NCBI GenBank assembly: GCA_021154515.1
Contig: JAJKIL010000150.1
Span: 1 to 13,201 of the forward strand
DNA: 13,201 bases
From: Niastella sp.
GTDB taxonomy: Bacteria > Bacteroidota > Bacteroidia > Chitinophagales > Chitinophagaceae
Reading direction: 5' to 3'
Positions 1 through 7,333 of this stretch are shown here, one piece after another. Position numbers and translations under genes: made by a program. The notes under the pieces were generated by a model, which saw only the letters and a program-made list of their open reading frames with translations, searched no databases and was not told the DNA's origin. The first letter of the stretch is position 1. Each line of letters begins with the position of its first letter.

Positions 1-1
1 C

Positions 2-922
2 ATTCATTTGTACAACCCGGCCAGTGGATTTATTCAGAATTGCAATTCCACCCCCTTTACCGCCTCGGGCAGCAGCAGTCCGAAAAAAGCGAATTACCCG
101 GCATACATGTCAACGGAGCCAGAGAACTTCCGCGGTATTACCGCCGCACGCTTGCTGGCGAAAGCACAAAAATTCACCATCGATTCCATGATCGCTAATG
201 GGTATAACACCACCCTTTCGGCCTTTGAAGAGTTAATTCCCGCCCTCATCAGGGGATATGAAAAAGACCTTTCAAAAAGCGATTCTATATATACTAAACT
301 GGCCGAACCAATCAGCCTATTAAAGCAATGGGACCTGCAATCAACTGTTTCTTCTGTGGCCACTACCCTGGCCATTGAGTGGATACAAAAATTATTACCC
401 CTGATGAGCCAGGTACGGGTAAATGGAAAAGAGGTTGATTTGGTAACGCGGGTGCATATATATACTCAAACCGCCTTAACCGCCGAATTAACCGGCACCT
501 TACTTTCTGTTGTAAACGAATTAACTGCCAGATACGGCAGCTGGAAAATGTCCTGGGGCGAGATTAACCGTTATCAACGATTGACAGGCGATCTGAATGA
601 AACATATGATGATAATAAACCAAGTTTGCCGGTAGGAATGGCTGCCTCTACCTGGGGATGTTTGCCTTCGTTTGTGAGTAGATACAATAGTGGCTCCTTA
701 AAAAGATATGGCTACAATGGCAACAGTTTTATTTGTGCCGTAGAATTTGGTAAGAAGGTAAAAGCAAAATCATTACTCACCGGCGGTGAAAGCGGCGACC
801 CCAATTCCAAACACTTCGGCGATCAGGCGGAGATGTATACGAAAGGTTTATTTAAAGATGTGTTGTTCTATAAAGAAGATGTGTTGAAAAACGCCGGGCG
901 AACATATCATCCAGGGGAGTGA
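2..922 (+). CDS. Penicillin acylase family protein, C-terminal part (5' end outside the window)
   Basis: The reading frame is open through the left edge, so this is the 3' portion of a longer gene; the TTG at 8 is not a credible start. The fragment matches the end of the beta chain of Ntn-hydrolase acylases (penicillin G acylase, AHL acylase, aculeacin acylase). Near the start is NPASGF followed by QNCNSTPF, which corresponds to the NxNxxP segment carrying the catalytic Asn of penicillin acylases; the likely Asn codon is 44-46. The downstream NFRGITAAR segment would supply the conserved Arg. Near the C-terminus are GESGDPNSKHFGDQAEMY and LFKDVLFYKEDV, typical of the family's final strands and helix. 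These enzymes are usually exported, self-cleave into two chains and hydrolyse amide bonds of acylated small molecules. The nucleophile Ser and the signal peptide would lie off the window. The substrate (antibiotic, acyl-homoserine lactone or peptide) cannot be told from this part. The family call is secure, the specificity is not. Confidence 0.85.
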   Translation: MHLYNPASGFIQNCNSTPFTASGSSSPKKANYPAYMSTEPENFRGITAARLLAKAQKFTIDSMIANGYNTTLSAFEELIPALIRGYEKDLSKSDSIYTKLAEPISLLKQWDLQSTVSSVATTLAIEWIQKLLPLMSQVRVNGKEVDLVTRVHIYTQTALTAELTGTLLSVVNELTARYGSWKMSWGEINRYQRLTGDLNETYDDNKPSLPVGMAASTWGCLPSFVSRYNSGSLKRYGYNGNSFICAVEFGKKVKAKSLLTGGESGDPNSKHFGDQAEMYTKGLFKDVLFYKEDVLKNAGRTYHPGE

Positions 923-960
923 AATAAAAAAGCCCGTAAGGCAATTCTCACCTTACAGGC
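922..960 (-). terminator. Rho-independent terminator of the prc/surface-protein unit
   Basis: A 10-bp stem is formed by 951-960 and 932-941 around a 9-nt loop. On the minus strand it is followed by a T-rich run (931 down to 922). One position forms a G-U pair in minus-strand RNA but a C-A mismatch in plus-strand RNA, and there is no T run on the plus side. It therefore best terminates the minus-strand gene ending at 982, not the converging acylase gene, whose stop codon overlaps the far end of the T run. Confidence 0.8.
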
Positions 961-981
961 CAATGAATTAATTCGTACAAC

Positions 982-2034
982 TTATCCCTTATAATAAGGC
1001 ATATTCGCATCAGCAAACTTCTTCTGCACAGCTTCCCAGGTATTCATTGTTTGGGTGCGTTCTTTGTTCACCGTATTGTTAGTTTTGTTGAAGTTATTGA
1101 CAGCTTCGTTGTATTCACTCACGGTTTTGTTAAAGCCATCTACATCTTCCTTGGTACGGCTGCTGGCAGGTTTTGCTTCGAACGACTTCTTTGTTTTAGT
1201 GAAGTTCTCTTCCTTCAAATAAAAGTCGGTGAGCTTGGGCACATCGGTCTCCGCCATTTTCTTATAATACTTCAACACATCCCGGCAGGCATTAGCCAGT
1301 GAAGGATCGCCATTGAAGCTTTTCAGCGTGTCAAGTCCTTTTAAACCCTCAGTGGCAAAGCGCAACAAAGAGCTGCGTGATTGCTCCACATCATTCACCT
1401 TTTTATTGTTCATCGCACTCACCATTTCCATATCCTGCCAGTTGCATTTGAAGAAGATGAGGAACACCGAATTGGTATAATTGTTAAGTTTACCGGCAAT
1501 GTCGAGTTTGCTGCTTAAAGCATTCTGAGTACTATCTACTCTTACGTTATACTTAGCTGCAAAATCCATGGCTGTTTTGTGCAGCTGGTTTGACCCTTCA
1601 TTCAATTTTTCCGATACTTTATCCTGTAACAACAGGTAAGCCGACATACCATCAAATGACTGCTCAGCCACTTCTTCCATATCGACTATCTTTTTATAGT
1701 CTTCGTTAAAAACGCGGTAGCACAATGTGATGTAATCAATAGCTCCCTGACGAAGCGTGTTATCGCCTTTGTATTTTGGCAGGTCGGTTGTTTTGTATTT
1801 GCATTGATTGATGGTCTCGATCACTTCTGCGCGTAACTTTTCTACTTTACGGGCTTTACGGCCATGGGCTGCTGCACTCAGGTATTGCATATACTTCACG
1901 TCCATGCCGCTGCGGGCATTAGTAATAGCGGTCATGTATTCACCTGGATTATCAATGGCCTGTCCCTGCGATGATAAGGTAATACTCATACATACCATGA
2001 GTAACATGAGAAGGTTGTGTACATTTTTTTTCAT
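982..2034 (-). CDS. Secreted helical protein, LIC11966 surface-protein-like
   Basis: Predicted 350 residues. The frame is open further upstream to 2142, but that extension overlaps the 3' end of prc and has no secretion signal. The ATG at 2034 gives MKKN followed by a hydrophobic stretch (about residues 8-20) and a signal-peptidase I-like site after SSQGQA (residue 26), so I chose 2034. There is no lipobox Cys near the cleavage site. The mature protein is rich in Lys, Asn and Glu, probably almost all helical, with coiled-coil-like stretches, and has a region reading YKGDNTLRQGAIDYI, then NEDYKKIVDMEEVAEQSFDGM. That pattern recalls the family annotated as 'LIC11966 family surface protein' in Leptospira and Bacteroidota; this is from memory and unverified. 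No catalytic motif is visible. It follows prc by 35 bp on the same strand and is probably co-transcribed. It may be a periplasmic partner or substrate of Prc, but that is inference from position only. Confidence 0.75.
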   Translation of the reverse strand: MKKNVHNLLMLLMVCMSITLSSQGQAIDNPGEYMTAITNARSGMDVKYMQYLSAAAHGRKARKVEKLRAEVIETINQCKYKTTDLPKYKGDNTLRQGAIDYITLCYRVFNEDYKKIVDMEEVAEQSFDGMSAYLLLQDKVSEKLNEGSNQLHKTAMDFAAKYNVRVDSTQNALSSKLDIAGKLNNYTNSVFLIFFKCNWQDMEMVSAMNNKKVNDVEQSRSSLLRFATEGLKGLDTLKSFNGDPSLANACRDVLKYYKKMAETDVPKLTDFYLKEENFTKTKKSFEAKPASSRTKEDVDGFNKTVSEYNEAVNNFNKTNNTVNKERTQTMNTWEAVQKKFADANMPYYKG

Positions 2035-2069
2035 AGCTGATTGTTTGGCTATTATAAAAGGGTTTTTGG

Positions 2070-4148
2070 TTACTGTTTCATAGTGCCGAGTACCTGATAG
2101 GCGATCTTTACATACGCATCGTTTAGCAGGTTCTCTTTCCATTCGCCATCTAGCTCATTATCGTGCTCGTGCTGCTTTTGCGTGGCTGGTTTTACTACTT
2201 TATAAATGGGTTTGTCATCCTTTGGCTCTTTGAGCGATTCAACCTGTTGTTCTTTTGCCTTCTTCCGCTGCCAGGCCTCATCTATGAACAACGAAATATC
2301 TTTTTTTGCACCGGCTGTTTTTGTGTACTCAATATACCGTTGTACATAATTAAAGTAAGGGGATGCCGCCATTTCTTTCTTTGCTACAGCATCTGCAGCG
2401 GCCACCGGTAATGGAGCCAGTGGTTTATAATATTTGTTAGGATCAATAGTCGTCGCCGGCAATGCATATTTTTCATTCACCTCCCGTTCAGGAACTGCAT
2501 CAGTTAAATCGGGCAAACTGATATCGGGTTGCACACCATGCGCCTGCGCCGTGGTGCCATTTATCCGGAACAGCCTGGAAGTAGTTAGTTTTATATAACT
2601 GGAGGCAACCGTTTTTCCATTGAAGTTTTCGAGGTTAATGGTGGTGTCCATGGGCAAAACAATCTGTGCAGTAGCTTTTCCATAAGTTGGTGAGCCAACG
2701 ATCAATGCGCGGTGATAATCCTGCATTACCGCTGCCACCATTTCCGAGGCGGACGCGCTGAAGCCATTTACCAGCAACAACAAGGGCCCATCATAGATGG
2801 TACCGCGCACCGCATCCTTCAACGTTTCTGGTTTGGGCACCGCTTTATATTTCAGCTGGGCTACCGGACCAGCATCTATAAATATCCCTGACAGTTCAAC
2901 TGCTTCCTGCAATGATCCGCCGCCGTTATAGCGCAGGTCGATCATCAATCCTTCAATGTTCTCTTTCTTTAATTTGATGATCTCTTTGGCCACATCATTG
3001 GCGCAACCATTTATGCCCAGCGTGCCTTCCCAATCTGAATAAAATGCAGGCAATGAAATATAACCCACTTTGCGGTCCCCCTGCAGGATATAGCTTTTTA
3101 CTTTATCCTCCTCTTCATCTTCCTGTTCTTCCACACGTTCTTTATGTAAGGCCACCTGTTTGGTAGTACCATCTGCTTTTTTCACCGTAATATTAACCGT
3201 ATTTCCTCCTGAGGCCGCCAGCGTTCTTTCAATCTCTTCTACTTCCGCATCGGCTACATCAATAGGCTCTTTCTTTTCCCATTGTATGGATTGTACCTTG
3301 TCGCCTTTATTTAACCGGCCGCTTTGATAGGCTGAACTTCCCGGTTTCAAATAATCGATCTGCGCATGCCCGTCTTCATCTTTGCTAAAAGTCAATCCAT
3401 ATTCGAGTGGCTTCTTGCCCAGGTGGCTCTCAAAATCCTCCTTAGCATCGGAGGAGAAATACGCCGTATGCGGGTCATAGGTAACAGCCAGCGCCTGGCA
3501 ATACATATTGCCGATCATGAATTCAATTCCCAGCGGACTTTGCAATATTCTTTTTACCGATCTCTTAATAGTAACATTAGCCTTTTTTCTCAAAGAGGGC
3601 TCCAGGCTGTCTACGAGTCTCTTTGTTGGCTGTTTTGTTGGATAGGCGAGTTCGTTGTATTCCAGTATACCTGCCAGCACCGTCATCTTCAGCAGCTTGT
3701 ACATTTTCACATGCATGGCTGGTATGCCTGTGGGATAAGTAGTGTCTTCCGCTACGGTATACTTTTCTTTCAGGGTGAAATTAAAAGGCGTTTTACAAAT
3801 ATTATCCAGCATGGTATCTGCCTGCAGCAGCCGCTGTTTATAGGTAGTTACCAATAATTGCAGGAAGTCTGATTTTTTACCCTTGATCTGGTCATCGAGT
3901 TGCAGGCGATAGGCGGACAGGTTTTTTACGTCGTCCTGCGAAAAAAATATACGTTGTACATCCAACTCCTGCATCAACTCGTTGAAGATGGCTTCTGATC
4001 GCTCATCATCTAACGGGCGGGGTTGAATGTGATATTTATCCACCATGCGGCTCACCACATAGGCATCGTTAACAGCTTTTTGAATTGATTGGGCATTAAC
4101 TATATTACAGCCTGCTACAACAAGGATCAGAACAAGAAATATGCGCAT
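2070..4148 (-). CDS. prc: Carboxy-terminal (tail-specific) processing protease Prc, family S41
   Basis: A 692-residue protein, close to the length of E. coli Prc/Tsp. Prc cleaves envelope proteins from their C-terminal tails in the periplasm. Order of parts: export signal (1-20); helical N-terminal domain (about 21-240); PDZ domain (about 245-335) with YGLTF and LKPGSSAYQSGRLNKGDKV; an acidic linker (339-349); the S41 catalytic domain (about 350-540); and a charged helical C-terminal region. The catalytic Ser is S466 in GFSASASEM and the Lys is K491 in PTYGKATAQ. The Ser-to-Lys spacing of 25 and D477 in MQDY match E. coli Tsp, so it should be active. The signal is ambiguous: VAGC14 could be a lipobox, whereas VNAQ suggests signal peptidase I cleavage near residue 19. 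A GGAAG sequence (4153-4157) lies 4 nt before the ATG. The surface-protein gene follows 35 bp downstream. The Uma2 gene lies 52 bp upstream and may or may not share the promoter. Confidence 0.95.
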   Translation of the reverse strand: MRIFLVLILVVAGCNIVNAQSIQKAVNDAYVVSRMVDKYHIQPRPLDDERSEAIFNELMQELDVQRIFFSQDDVKNLSAYRLQLDDQIKGKKSDFLQLLVTTYKQRLLQADTMLDNICKTPFNFTLKEKYTVAEDTTYPTGIPAMHVKMYKLLKMTVLAGILEYNELAYPTKQPTKRLVDSLEPSLRKKANVTIKRSVKRILQSPLGIEFMIGNMYCQALAVTYDPHTAYFSSDAKEDFESHLGKKPLEYGLTFSKDEDGHAQIDYLKPGSSAYQSGRLNKGDKVQSIQWEKKEPIDVADAEVEEIERTLAASGGNTVNITVKKADGTTKQVALHKERVEEQEDEEEDKVKSYILQGDRKVGYISLPAFYSDWEGTLGINGCANDVAKEIIKLKKENIEGLMIDLRYNGGGSLQEAVELSGIFIDAGPVAQLKYKAVPKPETLKDAVRGTIYDGPLLLLVNGFSASASEMVAAVMQDYHRALIVGSPTYGKATAQIVLPMDTTINLENFNGKTVASSYIKLTTSRLFRINGTTAQAHGVQPDISLPDLTDAVPEREVNEKYALPATTIDPNKYYKPLAPLPVAAADAVAKKEMAASPYFNYVQRYIEYTKTAGAKKDISLFIDEAWQRKKAKEQQVESLKEPKDDKPIYKVVKPATQKQHEHDNELDGEWKENLLNDAYVKIAYQVLGTMKQ

Positions 4149-4200
4149 ATTACTTCCAAGGTTATATTTTCAGGAGGGGGATTACAACTACAGGCCTGCC

Positions 4201-4734
4201 TTACCATATCTCTTTAAAATCAACACGGGTATTGCATTCAGGAAAGAAAAATTCGTGCACAAAGTTTTTGCCGGATTCTTTTAAATGATATTTGCCATCC
4301 ATTAGTTCGAATATCTCTGCTTCTTCTTTATCAGGCATTATAATGATATAGTATTTAATGCCTTGAGATTCGTAAATATCATATTTGGTATGACGATCCT
4401 TCAATGCCGTAGCAGGTGATAATATTTCTACAACTAAAGCAGGTGGAAAATCAAGGTACTTTTTTGTGATTTCTCCACACACTATTAAGAAATCAGGTTG
4501 AAGAATAGTATCGTTGGTTATCAGATAATTTATAGGCTGATAAGCAGAACATTTATTACAGGCCCTTAATGGCACACCAAATGCTATAGATAAATTAGAT
4601 GATATCTGTTGATGCTTTGGAACCGGAGCCGGGCTCATGGCATGAGGAATGCCTTTAATCAATTCCCATTTTCCTTCCCAATGTATCCAATCATCGTATG
4701 TATAATGTGGTAGTATTGTTGCTGTACTATTCAC
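4201..4734 (-). CDS. Uma2 family (DUF820) PD-(D/E)xK nuclease-like protein
   Basis: Predicted 177 residues with a GTG start; the first in-frame ATG is at residue 33, inside the conserved fold, so the GTG at 4734 is preferred. The sequence follows the Uma2 pattern: WELIKGIPHAMSPAP (22-36), then LQPDFLIV with D81, LVVEILSP with E103, and K117 in RHTKYDIYESQGI, ending with KYYIII. D81, E103 and K117 fit the restriction-endonuclease-like metal site, so the core is intact. A CxxC (C59, C62) lies between the first helix and the core strands. Uma2 genes are very abundant in cyanobacteria and also occur in Bacteroidota. Their biological role is unresolved; they are called putative endonucleases from the fold. 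The gene looks more AT-rich than its neighbours and is flanked by unrelated genes, which would suit an acquired single-gene cassette. No partner antitoxin or methylase is adjacent. Confidence 0.9.
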   Translation of the reverse strand: MNSTATILPHYTYDDWIHWEGKWELIKGIPHAMSPAPVPKHQQISSNLSIAFGVPLRACNKCSAYQPINYLITNDTILQPDFLIVCGEITKKYLDFPPALVVEILSPATALKDRHTKYDIYESQGIKYYIIIMPDKEEAEIFELMDGKYHLKESGKNFVHEFFFPECNTRVDFKEIW

Positions 4735-4833
4735 TGATATTCTTTTTATAAAGATACGTATTCGATTTGAATAGTGAAAGAGAGTAAACTTATATATACT
4801 ATTGGTAATTAATCATATACAACCCCTTTGATA

Positions 4834-6837
4834 TTAATATTTTAGCAGCTTTACCACTGTTTCGTGCAAACGGGCTTTGGCCAGGAAATTATTTTCCAGC
4901 TCGGTATTGAACGGCACCGGTGTATCGAGGGAAGCACAGCGCAATACCGGCGCATCCAGCAGTTCAAAACAATGCTCGCCTACCCAGGCGGCTATTTCAC
5001 CGCCAAGGCCACCAGTCATAGTATCCTCGTGCAACACCAGTACCCGCCCGGTTCTGCCCACGGCTGCTTTAATAGCGTCATAATCGAGCGGCAACAGGGT
5101 GCGCAGGTCGAGAATGTCGATGGAGATCTCCGAATGATGCGCGGCATAGTCTTCCGCCCAAATTACCCCCTGTCCATAGGTGATAATACTGCAATCATCA
5201 CCCGAACGCACATGCCGGGCCTTGCCAATCTCAGTTTCATAATACCCTTCAGGTACATTACCATGTACACTCCGGTACAGGGCCTTATGCTCAAAAAATA
5301 ATACAGGATTGGGGTCATTGATGGCGGCGATAAGCAGTCCCTTTGCATCGGCCGGGGTAGATGGATACACCACTTTCAACCCGGGAGTATGTATAAACCA
5401 GGCTTCATTGGTTTGGGAATGAAAGGGGCCTGCCCCTACTCCGGCGCCACATGGCATTCGAATAACCACATTGGCCGATTGGCCCCAACGGTAATGGATC
5501 TTGGCCAGGTTGTTTACGATCTGCGTAAAACCCATGGTCACAAAATCGGCAAACTGCATTTCTATCATCGACCGGTAGCCCTGAATATTCAGTCCCAATG
5601 CAGCGCCCAGGATAGCGCTTTCGCACAACGGGGTATTGCGCACGCGGTCTTTTCCAAACTCTTCTACAAAACCTTCTGTTATTTTAAATACGCCTCCGTA
5701 TTCGGCAATATCCTGGCCCATTAAAATGAGATCGGCATGTTGCTGCATACTTTGGTGCAGTCCTTCTTTTATGGCGTCAATAAAACGTTGTTCTTTAACA
5801 GGGCCGGCAGCCGCTGGGTTTTCTTCATCGTATTGCATGCCTCTTACATCCACCTTATTTTCGGCATATACATCCCGCAATTCTCTGCCCGTATCCACAT
5901 ACATGGGTTTGGCGTTAAACCAAATATTACATTCTACATCTACGTAGTCTTTCAGGTCCTGGTGAATGGCGTCGATCTCCTCTTTTGACAGCACCTGTTT
6001 TGATAACAGGAACTGCTCAAAATTCTTGATGGGGTCTTTTATATCCCACACTTCAAACAAATATGGAGGAACGTATTTGGTGCCGCTGGCTTCTTCGTGG
6101 CCGCGCATGCGGAAGGTAGCGCATTCAACCAGGTAGGGCCGCTGGTATTCAAGGCAATATTTCTTTACGCCCTTGATGGTGTCGTATACGTTGAGGATAT
6201 TATTTCCATCGATCTTAACGCCGTCAATACCATAACCGCGGGCTTTTTCTACCAGCGCTTCACACCGGTATTGTTCATTTACGGGTGTGCTCAGGGCATA
6301 GCCATTGTTCTCTATCACAAAGATCACCGGCAGATCCCACACGGCGGCCACATTCACTGCTTCGTGAAAATCGCCTTCGCTGGTGCCGCCTTCGCCGGTA
6401 AACACCACTACTACTTTATCTTCTTTACGGAGTTTATGTGCCAGGGCAATGCCATCTGCAATGCCAAACTGCGGGCCCAAATGCGAGATCATGCCGCAAA
6501 TATGGTGCTGGGCATTGCCAAAGTGAAAACTGCGTTCACGTCCCTTGCTGTACCCGCTCTGGTTTCCCTGCCATTGCATTAGTAATTTATGCAGGGGCAT
6601 ATGCCTGCTTGTAAACACGCCCAGGTTTCGGTGCAGGGGTAATATCCACTCGTCTTCGTCCAGCGCCTGGGTAACTCCCACTGCAATCGCTTCCTGGCCA
6701 ATTCCACTAAACCATTTTGAGATCTTTCCCTGTCTCAACAACACCAGCATTTTTTCTTCGATCACCCGGGGCAATAGCAGGCTCTTATACAAATGAACCA
6801 GTTGGTCATAGGTTAAATCTTTACTATCGAAGTGCAT
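4834..6837 (-). CDS. Fused E1 alpha-beta subunits of a 2-oxo acid (branched-chain type) dehydrogenase
   Basis: A 667-residue thiamine-diphosphate enzyme in which the alpha and beta chains, separate in many bacteria, form one polypeptide. The alpha part (about 1-325) has FSGIGQEAIAVG, HRNLG, and a TPP-Mg motif that begins G148-E149-G150 and ends N177-N178; its RMRGHEEASG loop is at 243-252. A short linker (about 326-345) precedes the beta part (about 346-667), which has GQDIAEYGGVF, TPLCESAILGAALGL with E406, PFHSQTNEAW with H473, GLKVVYPSTPADAKGLL and a transketolase-C-like end. The GEG form of the first TPP triplet also occurs in branched-chain 2-oxo acid dehydrogenase E1 alpha, so decarboxylation of branched 2-oxo acids, feeding branched-chain fatty acid synthesis, is likely. 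Pyruvate or another 2-oxo acid is not excluded. No E2 or E3 gene is adjacent. The holin-like membrane gene lies 60 bp upstream on the same strand. Confidence 0.93.
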   Translation of the reverse strand: MHFDSKDLTYDQLVHLYKSLLLPRVIEEKMLVLLRQGKISKWFSGIGQEAIAVGVTQALDEDEWILPLHRNLGVFTSRHMPLHKLLMQWQGNQSGYSKGRERSFHFGNAQHHICGMISHLGPQFGIADGIALAHKLRKEDKVVVVFTGEGGTSEGDFHEAVNVAAVWDLPVIFVIENNGYALSTPVNEQYRCEALVEKARGYGIDGVKIDGNNILNVYDTIKGVKKYCLEYQRPYLVECATFRMRGHEEASGTKYVPPYLFEVWDIKDPIKNFEQFLLSKQVLSKEEIDAIHQDLKDYVDVECNIWFNAKPMYVDTGRELRDVYAENKVDVRGMQYDEENPAAAGPVKEQRFIDAIKEGLHQSMQQHADLILMGQDIAEYGGVFKITEGFVEEFGKDRVRNTPLCESAILGAALGLNIQGYRSMIEMQFADFVTMGFTQIVNNLAKIHYRWGQSANVVIRMPCGAGVGAGPFHSQTNEAWFIHTPGLKVVYPSTPADAKGLLIAAINDPNPVLFFEHKALYRSVHGNVPEGYYETEIGKARHVRSGDDCSIITYGQGVIWAEDYAAHHSEISIDILDLRTLLPLDYDAIKAAVGRTGRVLVLHEDTMTGGLGGEIAAWVGEHCFELLDAPVLRCASLDTPVPFNTELENNFLAKARLHETVVKLLKY

Positions 6838-6897
6838 ACAATAATAAAATAGTGTACTATGAAGTTAGGGCAAATCAAATATCCGTAGTAGTGGCGG

Positions 6898-7245
6898 CTA
6901 GTCTTTTTCGTCTCTTTTTTCTTTATATAATACCGAAGTAACAATCGACAGCAAAAAACTAAACAACAGCGCCCACCAGAACCCGTCTACCGCAAAGCCT
7001 TTTATGAACTTATCGGCCAGGATAATTATGAGGGCGTTTATTACAAATAAGAAAAGCCCTAATGTTACAATGGTAATGGGGAAGGTGATGAAAATAAGGA
7101 TAGGTTTTACAATGGCGTTTAAAATGGCTAAAACAATAGCCAGCACAATGGCGGTCGTGAACGTATCTATATGAACCCCGCTTAAAATGTATGATAACCC
7201 AAAGGCAACAATGGAGGTGACAATGATACGCATGATAAAGTTCAT
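6898..7245 (-). CDS. Small four-helix membrane protein, phage holin 4_2 (YvlD-like) family
   Basis: Predicted 115 residues, almost all hydrophobic, with about four membrane helices: roughly 5-22, 30-47, 52-75 and 88-107. The centre has the family signature LAIVLAILNAIVKPILIFITFPITI followed by a LGLFLFVINALIIILADKF-like segment, and the tail is charged (KEKRDEKD). This is the widespread family of Pfam 'phage holin 4_2 / membrane protein of unknown function' (Bacillus YvlD). Despite the name it is usually a chromosomal inner-membrane protein with no proven lysis role, and there is no phage gene nearby. Two Met codons are close (7245 and 7233); I kept the first, but neither has a clear Shine-Dalgarno. 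It follows the terminator of the M16 unit, so it probably starts a new transcript that may include the E1 fusion gene. Confidence 0.88.
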   Translation of the reverse strand: MNFIMRIIVTSIVAFGLSYILSGVHIDTFTTAIVLAIVLAILNAIVKPILIFITFPITIVTLGLFLFVINALIIILADKFIKGFAVDGFWWALLFSFLLSIVTSVLYKEKRDEKD

Positions 7246-7280
7246 AACATAGTGATTTAGTGTATAAGTCGATGGAACTA

Positions 7281-7319
7281 TAAAAAAGTAACAAGCCTCC
7301 CGGCGGGTCAGGAGGCTTG
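7281..7319 (-). terminator. Strong Rho-independent terminator after the M16 pair
   Basis: A perfect 9-bp GC-rich stem is formed by 7311-7319 and 7292-7300 around a 10-nt GC-rich loop. On the minus strand it is followed by a short spacer and then six T residues (7287-7282). It lies 15 bp beyond the stop codon of the non-catalytic M16 gene and separates it from the holin-like gene. Confidence 0.9.
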
Positions 7320-7333
7320 CAGTTATTCATTTC

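Noticed and set aside
4190..4199. CAGGCCTG palindrome after the Uma2 gene as a terminator
   Set aside because: It has no loop and no T run on either strand; short palindromes of this size occur by chance.
4201..4734. Toxin-antitoxin or restriction module around the Uma2 gene
   Set aside because: The neighbours are E1 dehydrogenase and prc; no small antitoxin-like gene or methyltransferase is adjacent.
5389..6796. Several open frames of 60-160 codons on the plus strand opposite the E1 gene
   Set aside because: They are shadows of a strongly conserved minus-strand gene and show no family resemblance of their own.
6898..7245. Holin-like gene as a sign of a prophage or lysis cassette
   Set aside because: The family name is historical; there is no endolysin, integrase or structural phage gene, and the flanking genes are chromosomal housekeeping genes.
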